Assembly: GCA_017524725.1 (NCBI GenBank)
Contig: JAFXUZ010000029.1
Span: 105,672-169,671, forward strand
Length of the DNA stretch: 64,000 bases
Direction of reading: 5' to 3'
Source: Clostridia bacterium
Lineage (GTDB): Bacteria; Bacillota; Clostridia; Christensenellales; Aristaeellaceae
In this document: positions 50,993 through 59,649 of the stretch, piece by piece
How the letters are laid out: the number at the start of each line of letters is the position of its first letter
Position numbering within the stretch: position 1 is the stretch's first letter
The notes under the pieces: model-generated
What the model was told of the DNA's origin: nothing
What the model saw: the letters and a program-made list of their open reading frames with translations, nothing else
The model's database searches: none
Translations under genes and position numbers: made by a program

Positions 50993-51655
50993 TCAGGTGT
51001 CGGGAGCGAAGACCTTCAGGTCCCGGTATTCGCCGATCAGGGGGGCCAGCTGCCGGAAGCCGATCTTCCCGTCCTCAAGCAGCGGGCCGCAGGACGTCCC
51101 GTCGTCCTGATAGCGGAAGATCTCGAGGCCGTTAATGGAAAAGGCGACGAGGGCATCCCGCTTGAGGACCGACAGGTGATAAAAATCCGCCGCTTCGTCC
51201 GCGTCGGGAATGGGATCCCCGCCCTGGGCGGTCAGGTGGAAGCCGTAGCTTTTGCGAAGGTTGCAGGTGTGGAAAGCGCGTTCGTCCTTTTCCTTGCGCC
51301 GGAAATAGGATACATGGAAGGCGTTGATGTCCCCGTGGTGGTACTGCGGGTATTCTCCGGTGCGTTTTGCGAGACGATCGTCGAACAGGTCCTCGCCCCT
51401 TCTGCCTTTCGCGGCGAAGAACAGGATGCACAGCCCCGGTTCGCGCACCGGGCGGAAATCCCAGGTGATCAGGACGTTCCGGGGAAAGGTGACCGGACAC
51501 CAGAGGACGTAGTTGGCTTTCTGCATCTTGTCCGGGGACAGTTCGTTTTCCATCCGCATGCAGGTGCCGGGGAAGGAAATGCGGGCGCGGCCCTCAAGGA
51601 TGAAATCCCGGATGCTTTCCTCCGCCGACAGGGGGTTTTCATAGATCAGCTCCAT
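50993..51655 (-). CDS. DUF1961-like jelly-roll protein
   Basis: A 220-residue protein with no signal peptide. It looks all-beta, and motifs such as NYVLWCPVTFPRNVLITWDF, EPGLCILFFAAKGRRGEDLFD and KSYGFHLTAQGGDPIPDAD match the DUF1961 group, a concanavalin-like family linked to polysaccharide use. Activity is unproven. The ATG at 51655 follows AAAGGGA; a longer frame to 52009 would run through the tRNA gene and is rejected. It lies between hisS and the tRNA gene, away from the sugar locus, so context adds little. Confidence 0.65.
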   Translation of the reverse strand: MELIYENPLSAEESIRDFILEGRARISFPGTCMRMENELSPDKMQKANYVLWCPVTFPRNVLITWDFRPVREPGLCILFFAAKGRRGEDLFDDRLAKRTGEYPQYHHGDINAFHVSYFRRKEKDERAFHTCNLRKSYGFHLTAQGGDPIPDADEAADFYHLSVLKRDALVAFSINGLEIFRYQDDGTSCGPLLEDGKIGFRQLAPLIGEYRDLKVFAPDT

Positions 51656-51721
51656 AGCGCGTCCCTTTCTTCTTTCGTTTTGCCCAGTATACCACGGCAC
51701 TGCCGCGGAAGAAAGAGGGGA

Positions 51722-51751
51722 TTGACGCGTCCGCGGGGGGTGTGTTATAAT
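51722..51751 (+). promoter_or_regulatory. Promoter of tRNA-Gly
   Basis: TTGACG (51722-51727), 18-base spacer, consensus TATAAT (51746-51751), nine bases before the tRNA. Confidence 0.7.
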
Positions 51752-51760
51752 CCCCTTTGT

Positions 51761-51836
51761 GCGGTAGTAGCTCAGTTGGTAGAGCGCCACCTTGCCAAGG
51801 TGGAGGTCGCGAGTCCGAGCCTCGTCTACCGCTCCA
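51761..51836 (+). tRNA. tRNA-Gly (anticodon GCC), CCA encoded
   Basis: A 76-base cloverleaf. Acceptor GCGGTAG/CTACCGC, D stem GCTC/GAGC, anticodon stem CCACC/GGTGG with loop TTGCCAA (GCC at 51854 minus 60, i.e. 51794-51796... read as bases 34-36 of the tRNA), T stem GCGAG/CTCGT. The discriminator is T and CCA is encoded at 51834-51836. The T-loop is TCCGAGC, with C at tRNA position 55 where U (pseudouridine) is nearly universal. All stems otherwise pair, with one G-U at the outer T stem. It has its own promoter and terminator. Confidence 0.93.
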
Positions 51837-51839
51837 CGG

Positions 51840-51863
51840 ACGGCCTTTCGGGGCCGTTTTTTT
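51840..51863 (+). terminator. Terminator of tRNA-Gly
   Basis: ACGGCC (51840-51845) and GGCCGT (51852-51857) with a T-run to 51863. Confidence 0.9.
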
Positions 51864-51984
51864 ATCCCTTCCCGCATTCCGTTCCTTTCCCGTTCCCGGC
51901 AAGACCCGGAAAAAACTTTATGCTTTTCATCGGAGCAACTTTGGTTTATAATATAAAAGTAAAGCTGTATGCGTGGAGCGTAAA

Positions 51985-52269
51985 ATGGCTGAAAAAGTGA
52001 TCGTGGCATATGATGCCCGCTGCGAGGATGTCAGGACCGTCAGCGTGGCCGTTGATGCGGATGCAAAGCCCTTTTTGACCATGGACGGGAGGGAACTGGA
52101 CGAAAATGAAGCGGGCGGCCTGGGGAAATGGGACCGCACGCTGATATCGATGCTTGAAGCCGATCTGTGGGAATATCCGATGTTCGACGGGGAGAAGATC
52201 ACCTCTTCCCGGGCCCATTTCACGATATCCCTCCCTGCCAGGGAAGCGCCTGAGGGCGGATCCCCCTGA
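51985..52269 (+). CDS. Hypothetical 94-residue protein
   Basis: A small acidic protein that I do not recognise. It starts MAEKVIVAYDARCEDVRTV and looks like an alternating alpha/beta fold, without cysteine motifs, signal peptide or membrane segment. An AT-rich stretch with TATAAT lies about 35 bases before the start, and a GGAG site six to eight bases upstream of the ATG at 51985; a GTG at 51973 is possible. It precedes alr by 120 bases on the same strand. The reading frame is coherent, and its third positions are G/C-rich as in neighbours, which supports coding. Confidence 0.5.
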   Translation: MAEKVIVAYDARCEDVRTVSVAVDADAKPFLTMDGRELDENEAGGLGKWDRTLISMLEADLWEYPMFDGEKITSSRAHFTISLPAREAPEGGSP

Positions 52270-52389
52270 CCGCAAAGACGGATCACGCGGTCAGGCCGGT
52301 CCCGGGAAAAGCGAGGCGCCTCCGTTTTTGCGGAGGAACTTCCCGGGGGCAGGAACTCAAGGCCCGCTTAAAATCACGGAGGCGGAAAC

Positions 52390-53493
52390 TTGTCATACCG
52401 TTCTAATTATGTTCAGGTGGACCTGGGCGCGCTGAGGCATAACCTGCGCCTTGTAAGGGAGATCCTTGGCGGAACGCCTTACCTGGCGGTCGTAAAGGCG
52501 GATGCCTATGGGCACGGCGCGCCGGAGGTGTCCGGGGTCTGCCTGTCGGAAGGTGCTAAAATGCTGGGCGTGGCCCTCTCCGAGGAGGGAGAGGAACTGC
52601 GCGAAAGGGGGATCGGCGCGCCGATCCTGGTGCTGAGCGGGGTAAACCCCGCCGGGGCGGACGCCGACGTCCGCCTGGGACTGACCCAGACGGTGTTCGA
52701 CGAAAAGGGCGTCCAATGCCTGGAGGCGGCCTGCGAACGTGAAAACCGGCATATCGGGGTGCACATCAAGGCCGATACCGGCATGGGCCGCATCGGTGTC
52801 AGGGACCGGGCAGAGGCGGAGGCGGTGCTCAGGGCCCTGTCCCGCGCCCATCGGGTGGAACTGGAGGGACTGTACACCCATTTCGCCGCGGCGGACGAAA
52901 AAGACGAGTCCTATACCCGTATTCAGGAAAAGCGCTTTACGGACATCATGGCGCTGATGCCGGCGGGGATCACGGTGCACGCTTCCGCGTCGGCGGCCCT
53001 TTGCCGGTTCCCCGATCTCCGTTTCGATATGGTCCGGGCGGGGATCGTGATGTACGGATGCCCGCCCTGGGAGGGATGCGGCCTGAAACTTCGGCAGGTG
53101 ATGCAGTGGAAGACCGAAGTGTGCTGCGTCAGGGACCTGTCCCCGGGGGAAAACGTCGGCTACGGCCGAACGTTTACCGCCGGGAAGCCCATGAAGGCCG
53201 CGGTGGTCTGCGTGGGCTACGGGGACGGATATCCGCGGCTGCTCTCCGGACGGGGCGAGGTGCTGATCAAGGGGGTGCGCTGCCCCATCATCGGGCGGAT
53301 CTGCATGGACGTGATGATGGTCGACGTATCGGATGTTCCGGACGTGTCGGCCGGGGACGAGGCCGTGCTGATGGGCGAAAGCGGCGGGGAGAGGATCACC
53401 GCGGACGACCTTGCCGCCCTCACGGAGACCATCAGCTATGAAATCCTTCTGTCCCCTTCCCGCAGGGTCCCCCGGGTGTTCATCCCGGGATAA
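52390..53493 (+). CDS. alr: Alanine racemase
   Basis: Makes D-alanine for peptidoglycan. It has 367 residues. The PLP lysine is in LAVVKADAYGHG near residue 38, the second catalytic Tyr in ENVGYGRTFTAG, and the GYGDGYPR and GRICMDVMMVDVSD blocks are typical. Start is TTG at 52390, with GGAGGCGG six to ten bases upstream; no ATG gives the N-terminus YVQVDLGALRHNL. The next gene follows by about 40 bases. Confidence 0.95.
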   Translation: MSYRSNYVQVDLGALRHNLRLVREILGGTPYLAVVKADAYGHGAPEVSGVCLSEGAKMLGVALSEEGEELRERGIGAPILVLSGVNPAGADADVRLGLTQTVFDEKGVQCLEAACERENRHIGVHIKADTGMGRIGVRDRAEAEAVLRALSRAHRVELEGLYTHFAAADEKDESYTRIQEKRFTDIMALMPAGITVHASASAALCRFPDLRFDMVRAGIVMYGCPPWEGCGLKLRQVMQWKTEVCCVRDLSPGENVGYGRTFTAGKPMKAAVVCVGYGDGYPRLLSGRGEVLIKGVRCPIIGRICMDVMMVDVSDVPDVSAGDEAVLMGESGGERITADDLAALTETISYEILLSPSRRVPRVFIPG

Positions 53494-53530
53494 AAAACGG
53501 TTTAACGAACGATTACGGAGGATGTTTGCC

Positions 53531-54370
53531 ATGCCAGCGGCCGAGCAGAAAAAGATCGCGCCTCCCGCCGTGGGAAATAAAAAGAAAAAGGAAAAAGTCA
53601 AGCCGATATTCAAGCCCTACGACCGGGGGAGGCTGTTCTGCGGCGGCATATGGAAACGGATACTGAAGGTGCTGGGCACCTTCGCGGCGTTCGTGTTCAT
53701 TTCCCTGATCTTCGGGACCGCCGTGGGGGAGGGAGGCGTAGTGCTGCGCCTGTTTATCAACGGCAGCCTGCTCCTGGTCCTCTGGTACATGCTCTTTACC
53801 GAGGGAGCCGCGGACGGCGAAACGGACGTCGCCCTGGGAGAAACGGCCCTCGGCCGCAGGGAACAGGGACGCAGCCTGCCCAAAGAGGACGCGGACAAGG
53901 CCTATTGCCCGGCAAGGGGATTCGCGGTAGGCCTGATCGCCATGCTGCCTTTCCTTTTGGTGACGACGGCCTACGCTTTCTGTGCGGTCAAGCAGGTCTA
54001 CGCCCTCCAGACCCTTCCGTCCTGGGTGTCGGGCCTTGCCGGCGTGGAGGAGATCGGCGGCGCCCTGTCCTATTACAACCGCCAGGTCACTCTGGGGGCT
54101 GCGGATATCCTCAGGATCATCAGCCGGCTGATCAGCATCCCCTATGTGAACATCGTGACCGCGAACGACGCCGACCGGCTGCTGACCCTGGACAGGATGC
54201 TCCCGCTGACGCTCCTGATGCCCGTCCTGTTTTATGGGATCGGATACCTGTCGGGGCCCCGCCGCAGGGCCATGATCCATGGGAGCATCGCGTCGAATGA
54301 CCGGCGCCGGGTCCGCAGAGAAAAGGCTGCCCGCCGCCGCCGCGCCCAGGGCCCGAGGGAGCTGGTCTGA
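53531..54370 (+). CDS. Membrane protein of unknown function upstream of rsmD
   Basis: A 279-residue protein with a basic N-terminus (KKIAPPAVGNKKKKEKVK) and a strongly basic C-terminus (RRRVRREKAARRRRAQ). Between them are about four membrane segments (about 43-65, 72-90, 137-160 and 235-252). I do not recognise the family. GGAGG ends nine bases before the ATG at 53531; the ATG at 53522 would overlap the site. The stop codon overlaps the rsmD start by one base, so it is translated with rsmD and coaD. Confidence 0.65.
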   Translation: MPAAEQKKIAPPAVGNKKKKEKVKPIFKPYDRGRLFCGGIWKRILKVLGTFAAFVFISLIFGTAVGEGGVVLRLFINGSLLLVLWYMLFTEGAADGETDVALGETALGRREQGRSLPKEDADKAYCPARGFAVGLIAMLPFLLVTTAYAFCAVKQVYALQTLPSWVSGLAGVEEIGGALSYYNRQVTLGAADILRIISRLISIPYVNIVTANDADRLLTLDRMLPLTLLMPVLFYGIGYLSGPRRRAMIHGSIASNDRRRVRREKAARRRRAQGPRELV

Positions 54371-54924
54371 TGCGCATCATCGCGGGGGTGTGCCGTTCCA
54401 GGACGCTGCGGGTGCCCCGGGGCATGGATACCCGGCCTACCTACGACCGGGTGAGGGAGACGATCTTCGATATCCTGCAGTTTGAAGTGAGCGGCACCGA
54501 GACGCTGGACCTGTATGCCGGCAGCGGCGCCATGGCGCTGGAGAGCCTCAGCCGGGGAGCGCGCCGGGCCGTGATGTGCGACGCGGACGGCGAAGCCGTG
54601 CGCACAGCCTCGGGGAACGCTGAAAGCCTGGGCCTGAAGGAAAAGTGCGATATCCTGCACATGAAGGACACGGCCGCGCTTTCGGAGCTTCAATCCCGCG
54701 GGGAAAGCTTTGACCTGGTTTTCCTGGACCCGCCTTACCGGATGGATACCACTCCCGTCATGGCTGAGATCGCCGCGCGGGGGCTGGTGAAGCCCCGGGG
54801 CGTGATCGTGACGGAATACCGGGAAAACGAACCCGGGACGCCGGAAGGGTTCGCGGTCTGGAAGGAAAGGCGCATCGGTTCGGTCTTCGTCAGGATGTAC
54901 CGGAGAGAGGAAACGGAGGGGTGA
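54370..54924 (+). CDS. rsmD: 16S rRNA (guanine-966-N2)-methyltransferase
   Basis: Methylates G966 of 16S rRNA using S-adenosylmethionine. It has 184 residues. The start MRIIAGVCRSRTLRVPRG is typical; motif I is LDLYAGSGAMALESLSRGA and the catalytic motif IV is FLDPPY. It overlaps the upstream stop codon (TGATG) and is followed by coaD after one base, the usual neighbour pair in Firmicutes. Confidence 0.95.
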   Translation: MRIIAGVCRSRTLRVPRGMDTRPTYDRVRETIFDILQFEVSGTETLDLYAGSGAMALESLSRGARRAVMCDADGEAVRTASGNAESLGLKEKCDILHMKDTAALSELQSRGESFDLVFLDPPYRMDTTPVMAEIAARGLVKPRGVIVTEYRENEPGTPEGFAVWKERRIGSVFVRMYRREETEG

Positions 54925-54925
54925 T

Positions 54926-55411
54926 ATGGAATGCGTTTACCCGGGCTCGTTTGATCCGGTGACCGTGGGGCATGAAAACGTGATCCGCCGCCTGGACAGG
55001 ATGTTTGACCGCGTGATCGTCGGGGTGCTCCACAACCCCGACAAGGCGGGTTGCTTTACGGTGCCGGAGAGGATCGGTATGCTTGAAAGCTGCCTGAAGG
55101 GCCTTGAACATGTGGAGATCCTTTCCTGGGACGGGCTCCTGGTGGACCTGATGAAAAAAACAGGCGTCCGGGTGGCTGTCCGCGGATTCAGGAACCTGTC
55201 GGATGTGGAAACGGAAGAGGCCATGCTGCGGATCAACGCCCTCCTTCTGCCGGGGATGGAGACGCTGCTGATCCCATGCGAGCCGCACCTGGAAGCTGTC
55301 TCTTCCAGCGTGGTGCGCCAGGTCGCTTCCTTTGGCGGGGATATCAGCGCTTTGGTGCCCGCTCCATGCCTCGAAACGGTGAGGAACAGATTCTCAAAGG
55401 GGATTTATTGA
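54926..55411 (+). CDS. coaD: Phosphopantetheine adenylyltransferase
   Basis: Fourth step of coenzyme A synthesis, making dephospho-CoA. It has 161 residues. The nucleotidyltransferase motif is YPGSFDPVTVGHENVI, and RGFRNLSDVETEEAM and SSSVVRQVASFGGDIS are standard. It starts one base after the rsmD stop codon. A Val replaces the more common Asn in the VTxGH stretch, which is tolerated in the family. Confidence 0.95.
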   Translation: MECVYPGSFDPVTVGHENVIRRLDRMFDRVIVGVLHNPDKAGCFTVPERIGMLESCLKGLEHVEILSWDGLLVDLMKKTGVRVAVRGFRNLSDVETEEAMLRINALLLPGMETLLIPCEPHLEAVSSSVVRQVASFGGDISALVPAPCLETVRNRFSKGIY

Positions 55412-55480
55412 TTTCACCGGCGTTTGTGCGCCGTGGGAGATGTCTGTCTTATTGCGATCAATCTACAAGGAGGAATCATC

Positions 55481-56137
55481 ATGTCAGAAGGAACGATGAA
55501 AACCCTGAAAGTCCTGGACCAGATCCGCCTGCTGGTGGACAACGCAAAGACGGTCCCATTTACCAGCAAGCTGATGATCGAAAGGAACGAGCTTGCCTCC
55601 CTCCTGGGAAGCCTGGACGGCTCCCTGCCGGAGGACATCAAGCACGCGCAGGAAGTCCTGACCGAACAGGAAAAGATCCTTGGCGACAGCCGCGACGAAG
55701 CGGAAAGGACCCTTCGCGAGGCCCGTGAGGAAGCGACGAAGACCCTTGACGAAGCAAGGACCAGCGCCGAGAAGATGGTCCATGACGCCGAGGAATCCGC
55801 CGCCGCCCAATTGAACGATGCCCAGACACGTTCGTCCCAGATGCTCCAGGACGCCTCCAGCCGTGCCAATGCCGCCGTGGCGGAAGCCACTCAGAAGAGC
55901 CAGGCGATCGTGGCTGACGCGGAGCTCCGTGCCAGGCAGATGACGGATGAGAGCACCATCATGCAGAATGCCCGTGACCAGGCGGACCAGCTGCTCAATG
56001 CCACCAGGCAGGACTGCCAGGCGTATTCCCAGGAGGTCCGCCAGAACATGATGAAGCTGATCGAAGCCGCGGATGCGGGCCTTGAAGCCCAGCTGAACAG
56101 CCTGAGGGACTACAGGCAGCAGATGAACAACGCCTGA
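55481..56137 (+). CDS. Coiled-coil protein (DivIVA/ATP-synthase-b-like)
   Basis: A 218-residue protein that is almost wholly helical. After a globular N-terminus (about 1-45, MKTLKVLDQIRLLVDNAK), a long Ala/Glu/Gln-rich heptad region runs to about 200 (DEAERTLREAREEATKTLDEAR). No signal peptide or membrane segment. It resembles DivIVA-like or ATP synthase subunit b-like annotations seen after coaD in clostridia, where it may act in cell division; this is inference. AAGGAGG precedes the ATG at 55481. A GGAACGGCGG/CCGCCGTTCC hairpin follows (56164-56190). Confidence 0.7.
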   Translation: MSEGTMKTLKVLDQIRLLVDNAKTVPFTSKLMIERNELASLLGSLDGSLPEDIKHAQEVLTEQEKILGDSRDEAERTLREAREEATKTLDEARTSAEKMVHDAEESAAAQLNDAQTRSSQMLQDASSRANAAVAEATQKSQAIVADAELRARQMTDESTIMQNARDQADQLLNATRQDCQAYSQEVRQNMMKLIEAADAGLEAQLNSLRDYRQQMNNA

Positions 56138-56163
56138 CGCGCTTATCCCATCCCGGCAAGGAC

Positions 56164-56190
56164 GGAACGGCGGCCTGCGTCCGCCGTTCC
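56164..56190 (+). terminator. GC-rich hairpin after the coiled-coil gene
   Basis: GGAACGGCGG and CCGCCGTTCC are perfect 10-base arms with a 7-base loop. The following bases are only moderately T-rich. Confidence 0.55.
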
Positions 56191-56323
56191 CTTCATGTGC
56201 GCCGCGGGAGAGCGGTCACGGCTTTTGCGCTTTTACAGGGCCAAAGACGGTGGGAAAACGCGCGGAACAGCAAAAAACGCATAAAACATATGGAAAACAT
56301 GCGCATGGCATTTTATTTTCGGC

Positions 56324-56352
56324 TTGACACATTTGACCTGCGCGGATATACT
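56324..56352 (+). promoter_or_regulatory. Sigma-A promoter of the rpmH operon
   Basis: Consensus TTGACA (56324-56329), 17-base spacer, TATACT (56347-56352). The adjacent TATAAT (56353 onward) is at wrong spacing. The leader to rpmH is about 70 bases. The preceding 130 bases hold no gene and no DnaA-box cluster. Confidence 0.8.
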
Positions 56353-56431
56353 ATAATAGCTTTTTTGTGGTGCTTTAACACTGCAGCAATCCAAGGCCCC
56401 AAAGGGCTTTCAAGTTAAAGGAGTTGTTACA

Positions 56432-56566
56432 ATGAAGCGTACCTACCAGCCCAAGAAACGCCAGCGCAACAAGGTCCATGGGTTCCGTGCCCGCATGTCC
56501 ACCAAAAACGGCCGCAGGGTGCTTGCCGCCCGCCGCCGCCGCGGCCGCAAGGAACTGACCGTCTGA
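56432..56566 (+). CDS. rpmH: Ribosomal protein L34
   Basis: A 44-residue basic protein: [20 protein letters not shown] and the end RRGRKELTV. The ribosome binding site AAAGGAG lies upstream of the ATG. It heads the classical rpmH-rnpA-yidD-yidC-jag cluster. dnaA, often divergent from rpmH, is not here. Confidence 0.97.
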   Translation: MKRTYQPKKRQRNKVHGFRARMSTKNGRRVLAARRRRGRKELTV

Positions 56567-56743
56567 ACCTGACGCCCGTTTCCATAAGCGCAGTCCGCAT
56601 GGCTTTGCCCGCACCCGCTGCCTTCCGGCGCGTCCGATGACACCGGGGCGGGCTTAATTTATGCATAAGGCTGCCGGGGGAATACGGGCCCCGAACCATT
56701 CCTCCTTCGACCGCCGGGTGTTCCCGGTAAAGAAAGAAAAGCC

Positions 56744-57088
56744 GTGCAGAAACAATACCGGCTTCGCAAAAACAGTCAGTTCCGGTACGTCTACCGGAAG
56801 GGCAAGGGCACGGCGGGACGCGAGCTGGCCGTGGCGTTTGTCCGGGGACCGCGCCTGATGGCGGGGTTTGCCGTATCCAAGCGTGTCGGCAACGCCGTTG
56901 TCAGGAACCGCATCAAACGAAGGCTGCGGGAGGCCTTCAAAAAACAGATCCCGTTTCTCCGGCGCGGCATGTATGTGTTCACGGCACGGGACATGGCCGC
57001 TCAGGCCGATTACCGCCGTCTCGAGGAGACGATGGCCTTCGTCCTGAAAAAATGCGGACTGTACAAGGACAGTCCGGGGCAGACATGA
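56744..57088 (+). CDS. rnpA: Ribonuclease P protein component
   Basis: The protein subunit that helps RNase P RNA mature tRNA 5' ends. It has 114 residues. The RNR motif is in [18 protein letters not shown]. Start is GTG at 56744, where family members start ([21 protein letters not shown]); only a weak purine site precedes it. It follows rpmH by about 180 bases and overlaps yidD by four bases. Confidence 0.95.
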   Translation: MQKQYRLRKNSQFRYVYRKGKGTAGRELAVAFVRGPRLMAGFAVSKRVGNAVVRNRIKRRLREAFKKQIPFLRRGMYVFTARDMAAQADYRRLEETMAFVLKKCGLYKDSPGQT

Positions 57089-57336
57089 AAAAACTGTTGC
57101 TCAAAGGGATCCTTTTCTACCAGCGGGAGATATCCCCTCGTCGGGGTCCCTGCTGTCGGTTTTATCCCACATGCTCCGAATACGCCAGGATCGCCGTGGA
57201 GCGCTACGGCGCGCTGCACGGGTCATGGCTCGCCGCCAGGCGTCTGGCACGCTGCACCCCGCTGAACAAGGGGGGTTACGATCCTGTACCCGAAGAATCC
57301 CCCGAAGGCCATATTAGGAGGGACGAAAATCCTTGA
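57085..57336 (+). CDS. yidD: Membrane protein insertion efficiency factor
   Basis: An 83-residue protein that assists YidC-mediated insertion. The conserved [20 protein letters not shown] and [16 protein letters not shown] are intact. The ATG at 57085 overlaps the rnpA stop codon (ATGA), and its own stop codon overlaps the yidC TTG. Translation of all three is coupled. Confidence 0.95.
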   Translation: MKKLLLKGILFYQREISPRRGPCCRFYPTCSEYARIAVERYGALHGSWLAARRLARCTPLNKGGYDPVPEESPEGHIRRDENP

Positions 57337-58379
57337 ACGCTTTTTTCGTATCGATCCTCAATGCGATACATTCCGTTGTAAATAACTACGGATGGACCAT
57401 CGTGGTGTTCACGGTGCTGATCCGTCTGGTGCTGATGCCCCTGGATTACAAAAGCCGCAAGGGCATGAGGAAAATGACCGCGCTTTCCGCCAAGCAGGCG
57501 GAGCTGCAGCGCAAGTACGGCAACGACAAGGAAAAACTCAACAGGAAGCTGGGCGAACTGTACAAAAAGGAAGGGGTCACCCCCATGTCTGGGTGCGTCC
57601 CGATGCTGATCCAGTGGCCCATACTGATCATTATGTTCGGCGCCATGAGGGAAATGACCAACACCCAGACGGTCAACCAGGTATTCCAGTACCTGATCCA
57701 TCCCGATGTGGTGCCCGCCATGGATTCCTGGCTGTGGATCAAAAACGTCTGGCAGCCGGATTCCCTGTTCCAGTCCGTCGTTCCCTCGGCCAGGAACCTC
57801 CAGATCATCGACCTGAACGTCTGGAGGACCGTGTTCGAGGGTCTGGCTCCGGAAGCACAGAACGCCATCACTTCCTTTATCAACGGGAGCGGCGGCACGC
57901 TGGATTTCGCCAGCAAGGACACCATCCAGGTGATCATCAACGCGCTGTCCACCACCGAAGCCTACAAATCCTGCATGGCGACGGTGCCAGGGTGGACCAA
58001 CGTTCAGGCGCTCTTCTTCTCTTTCAGCGTTTATCAGCAGTGGAACGGCCTCCTGCTCCTGCCCGCCCTGGCGGCCGGCACCCAGATCCTGATGAACAAG
58101 CTCAATCCCTCCCAGGCTGGGGCGGCTCCGACGGCTGCCTCCTCCGACCAGCAGCAGCAGCAGGCCTCCACCGGGAAGATCATGATGATCATCTTCCCCC
58201 TGATGAGCGTGTACTTCTGCCTGATCTCCAATGCCGGTTTTGCCATTTACTGGGTTACAAGCAACATTGTCATGGGTATCATGACCGTCGCTATGAACAA
58301 TTATCTGGAAAAGAAGGACGCCCAGGATCCCAATTGGGACAAAAAGAAAAGGGTGTCGTCGGAAGGGTCGGTTAAATAA
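57333..58379 (+). CDS. yidC: YidC/Oxa1 membrane insertase
   Basis: Inserts membrane proteins. It has 348 residues with the five-segment Gram-positive core. The first segment includes [21 protein letters not shown] with the hydrophilic-groove Arg, and [17 protein letters not shown] is characteristic. A loop between segments is longer than usual (about 135-200). The start is TTG at 57333 overlapping the yidD stop codon; AGGAGGGAC lies upstream. A possible lipobox is not seen. Confidence 0.95.
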   Translation: MNAFFVSILNAIHSVVNNYGWTIVVFTVLIRLVLMPLDYKSRKGMRKMTALSAKQAELQRKYGNDKEKLNRKLGELYKKEGVTPMSGCVPMLIQWPILIIMFGAMREMTNTQTVNQVFQYLIHPDVVPAMDSWLWIKNVWQPDSLFQSVVPSARNLQIIDLNVWRTVFEGLAPEAQNAITSFINGSGGTLDFASKDTIQVIINALSTTEAYKSCMATVPGWTNVQALFFSFSVYQQWNGLLLLPALAAGTQILMNKLNPSQAGAAPTAASSDQQQQQASTGKIMMIIFPLMSVYFCLISNAGFAIYWVTSNIVMGIMTVAMNNYLEKKDAQDPNWDKKKRVSSEGSVK

Positions 58380-58381
58380 AT

Positions 58382-59599
58382 ATGAGCAACAGCCGTGAAT
58401 TTACGGGAAAAACAACGGAAGAGGCCATTGAAAAAGGCCTTCGTGAGATGGGCGTTACCTTTTCTGACGTACGCATCGAGACCCTGCAGGAGGGCAGCAA
58501 GGGACTGTTCGGGCTGTTTGGGAGCCGGCCGGCCAAGGTACGGATCACACTGAACGAGGAATCCACCGACTTAAAGGACCTGGTGCATGATATGTTCGCT
58601 TCGGCCCAGAAGGCCCCGAAGCAGGAAAAGCCCAGGGAAAAGAAAGAACCCGCTCCTGAAAAGGCCCCGGGCAAGCCGAAGGAAAAGACGGAAAAACCCG
58701 CTGATAAACCCGCGGAGGAAGATGCGGAAAAAACCGAAAAACCCGTCGAAAAGGCGGCGCCGCAGCCCGCAGCGGATGAAAATGCCCCTGAAAAGAAGCC
58801 CGGGGGCAGGAAAAAGCCCGAAGGCAGGAAGAATGCCCAGGACGGCGAAAAGAAGGGCGAACAGCGCAAAAAGAACCAGGGCGAGGGCCGGAAGAAAGCC
58901 CCCAAGCCCCAGGAGCCCAAGGCTCCGCGGGCTCCCGTTGAACAGCTGGATCCAGCCACCAAGGCCGGCCAGGCCCAGGTATTCCTCCAGGAGCTGACCC
59001 GGCTTATGGGCGTGGACGTCAGCGTGGAAGTGTCCACCGACGAGGAAGGCAATATCCGCGTCAACATGGAAGGGGACACCCTTGGCATCCTGATCGGACG
59101 CCGCGGTGAGACCCTGGACGCCCTGCAGTACCTGACCAGCCTGAAGGTGAACAAGGGGCAGAACGAATATACCCGCGTCACCCTGGATACCGAGCATTAC
59201 CGTGCCAAGAGGGAAGAAGCCCTGGTCCGCCTGGCCAACCGGATGGCCAACCGCGTGCAGAAGACCGGCCGAAAGGTGAGCATGGAACCCATGAATCCCT
59301 ATGAGCGCCGCATCCTTCACAGCGCCCTGCAGAACAACGAATTCGTGACCACCCATTCCGAGGGCGAGGAACCCAACCGCCATGTGGTGATCACCCCCAA
59401 GAAAGCGGAAAAAGGTGAAAAGACCGCAAAATCCGTAAAAGCCCGGGCCGGATCCCCCGCCGCGGAGAATGACGCGGACGAGGTGGATGTGAAGGCGGCT
59501 GCCGACATCACGGAAGCGGCTGCCGACATCACGGAAGCGGCTGCCGTTATCACGGAGGCTGCTGCCGAAAATACGGAAACTGCCCAGGAAAACGCATGA
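58382..59599 (+). CDS. jag: Jag/KhpB-type RNA-binding protein with long charged linker and C-terminal repeats
   Basis: A 405-residue cytosolic RNA-binding protein linked to cell elongation in Firmicutes. The Jag-N domain (1-55, EGSKGLFGLFGSRPAKVRI) is followed by a Lys/Pro/Glu-rich disordered linker (about 70-190), then a KH domain (about 200-270, NMEGDTLGILIGRRGETLDALQ) and R3H (about 275-340, LVRLANRMANRV and PMNPYERRILH). The tail carries a four-fold 21-base repeat (residues 373-400). Typical Jag proteins have 200-250 residues, so linker and tail are extra. It starts two bases after the yidC stop codon. Confidence 0.93.
   Translation: MSNSREFTGKTTEEAIEKGLREMGVTFSDVRIETLQEGSKGLFGLFGSRPAKVRITLNEESTDLKDLVHDMFASAQKAPKQEKPREKKEPAPEKAPGKPKEKTEKPADKPAEEDAEKTEKPVEKAAPQPAADENAPEKKPGGRKKPEGRKNAQDGEKKGEQRKKNQGEGRKKAPKPQEPKAPRAPVEQLDPATKAGQAQVFLQELTRLMGVDVSVEVSTDEEGNIRVNMEGDTLGILIGRRGETLDALQYLTSLKVNKGQNEYTRVTLDTEHYRAKREEALVRLANRMANRVQKTGRKVSMEPMNPYERRILHSALQNNEFVTTHSEGEEPNRHVVITPKKAEKGEKTAKSVKARAGSPAAENDADEVDVKAAADITEAAADITEAAAVITEAAAENTETAQENA
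59498..59581 (+). repeat. Four tandem 21-base repeats in the jag 3' end
   Basis: Unit GCTGCCGACATCACGGAAGC plus G, encoding AADITEA. Copies one and two are identical; three and four have drifted. In frame, so copy number could change without disrupting the gene. Confidence 0.8.
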
Positions 59600-59604
59600 T
59601 CTCG

Positions 59605-59633
59605 GAGGCCGTCCTTTGAAGGACGGCCTCTTT
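59605..59633 (+). terminator. Strong terminator of the rpmH-jag operon
   Basis: GAGGCCGTCC (59605-59614) pairs with GGACGGCCTC (59621-59630), with a six-base loop, then TTT. Confidence 0.8.
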
Positions 59634-59649
59634 ATCCGGGAGGAACGGT

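Noticed and set aside
51656..52009. Longer frame of the DUF1961-like protein reaching through the tRNA-Gly gene
   Set aside because: It would overlap a well-formed tRNA with its own promoter and terminator; the internal ATG has a ribosome binding site.
56138..56431. Replication origin beside rpmH
   Set aside because: dnaA is absent and no cluster of TTATCCACA-like boxes is seen; the region holds a promoter and a terminator hairpin only.
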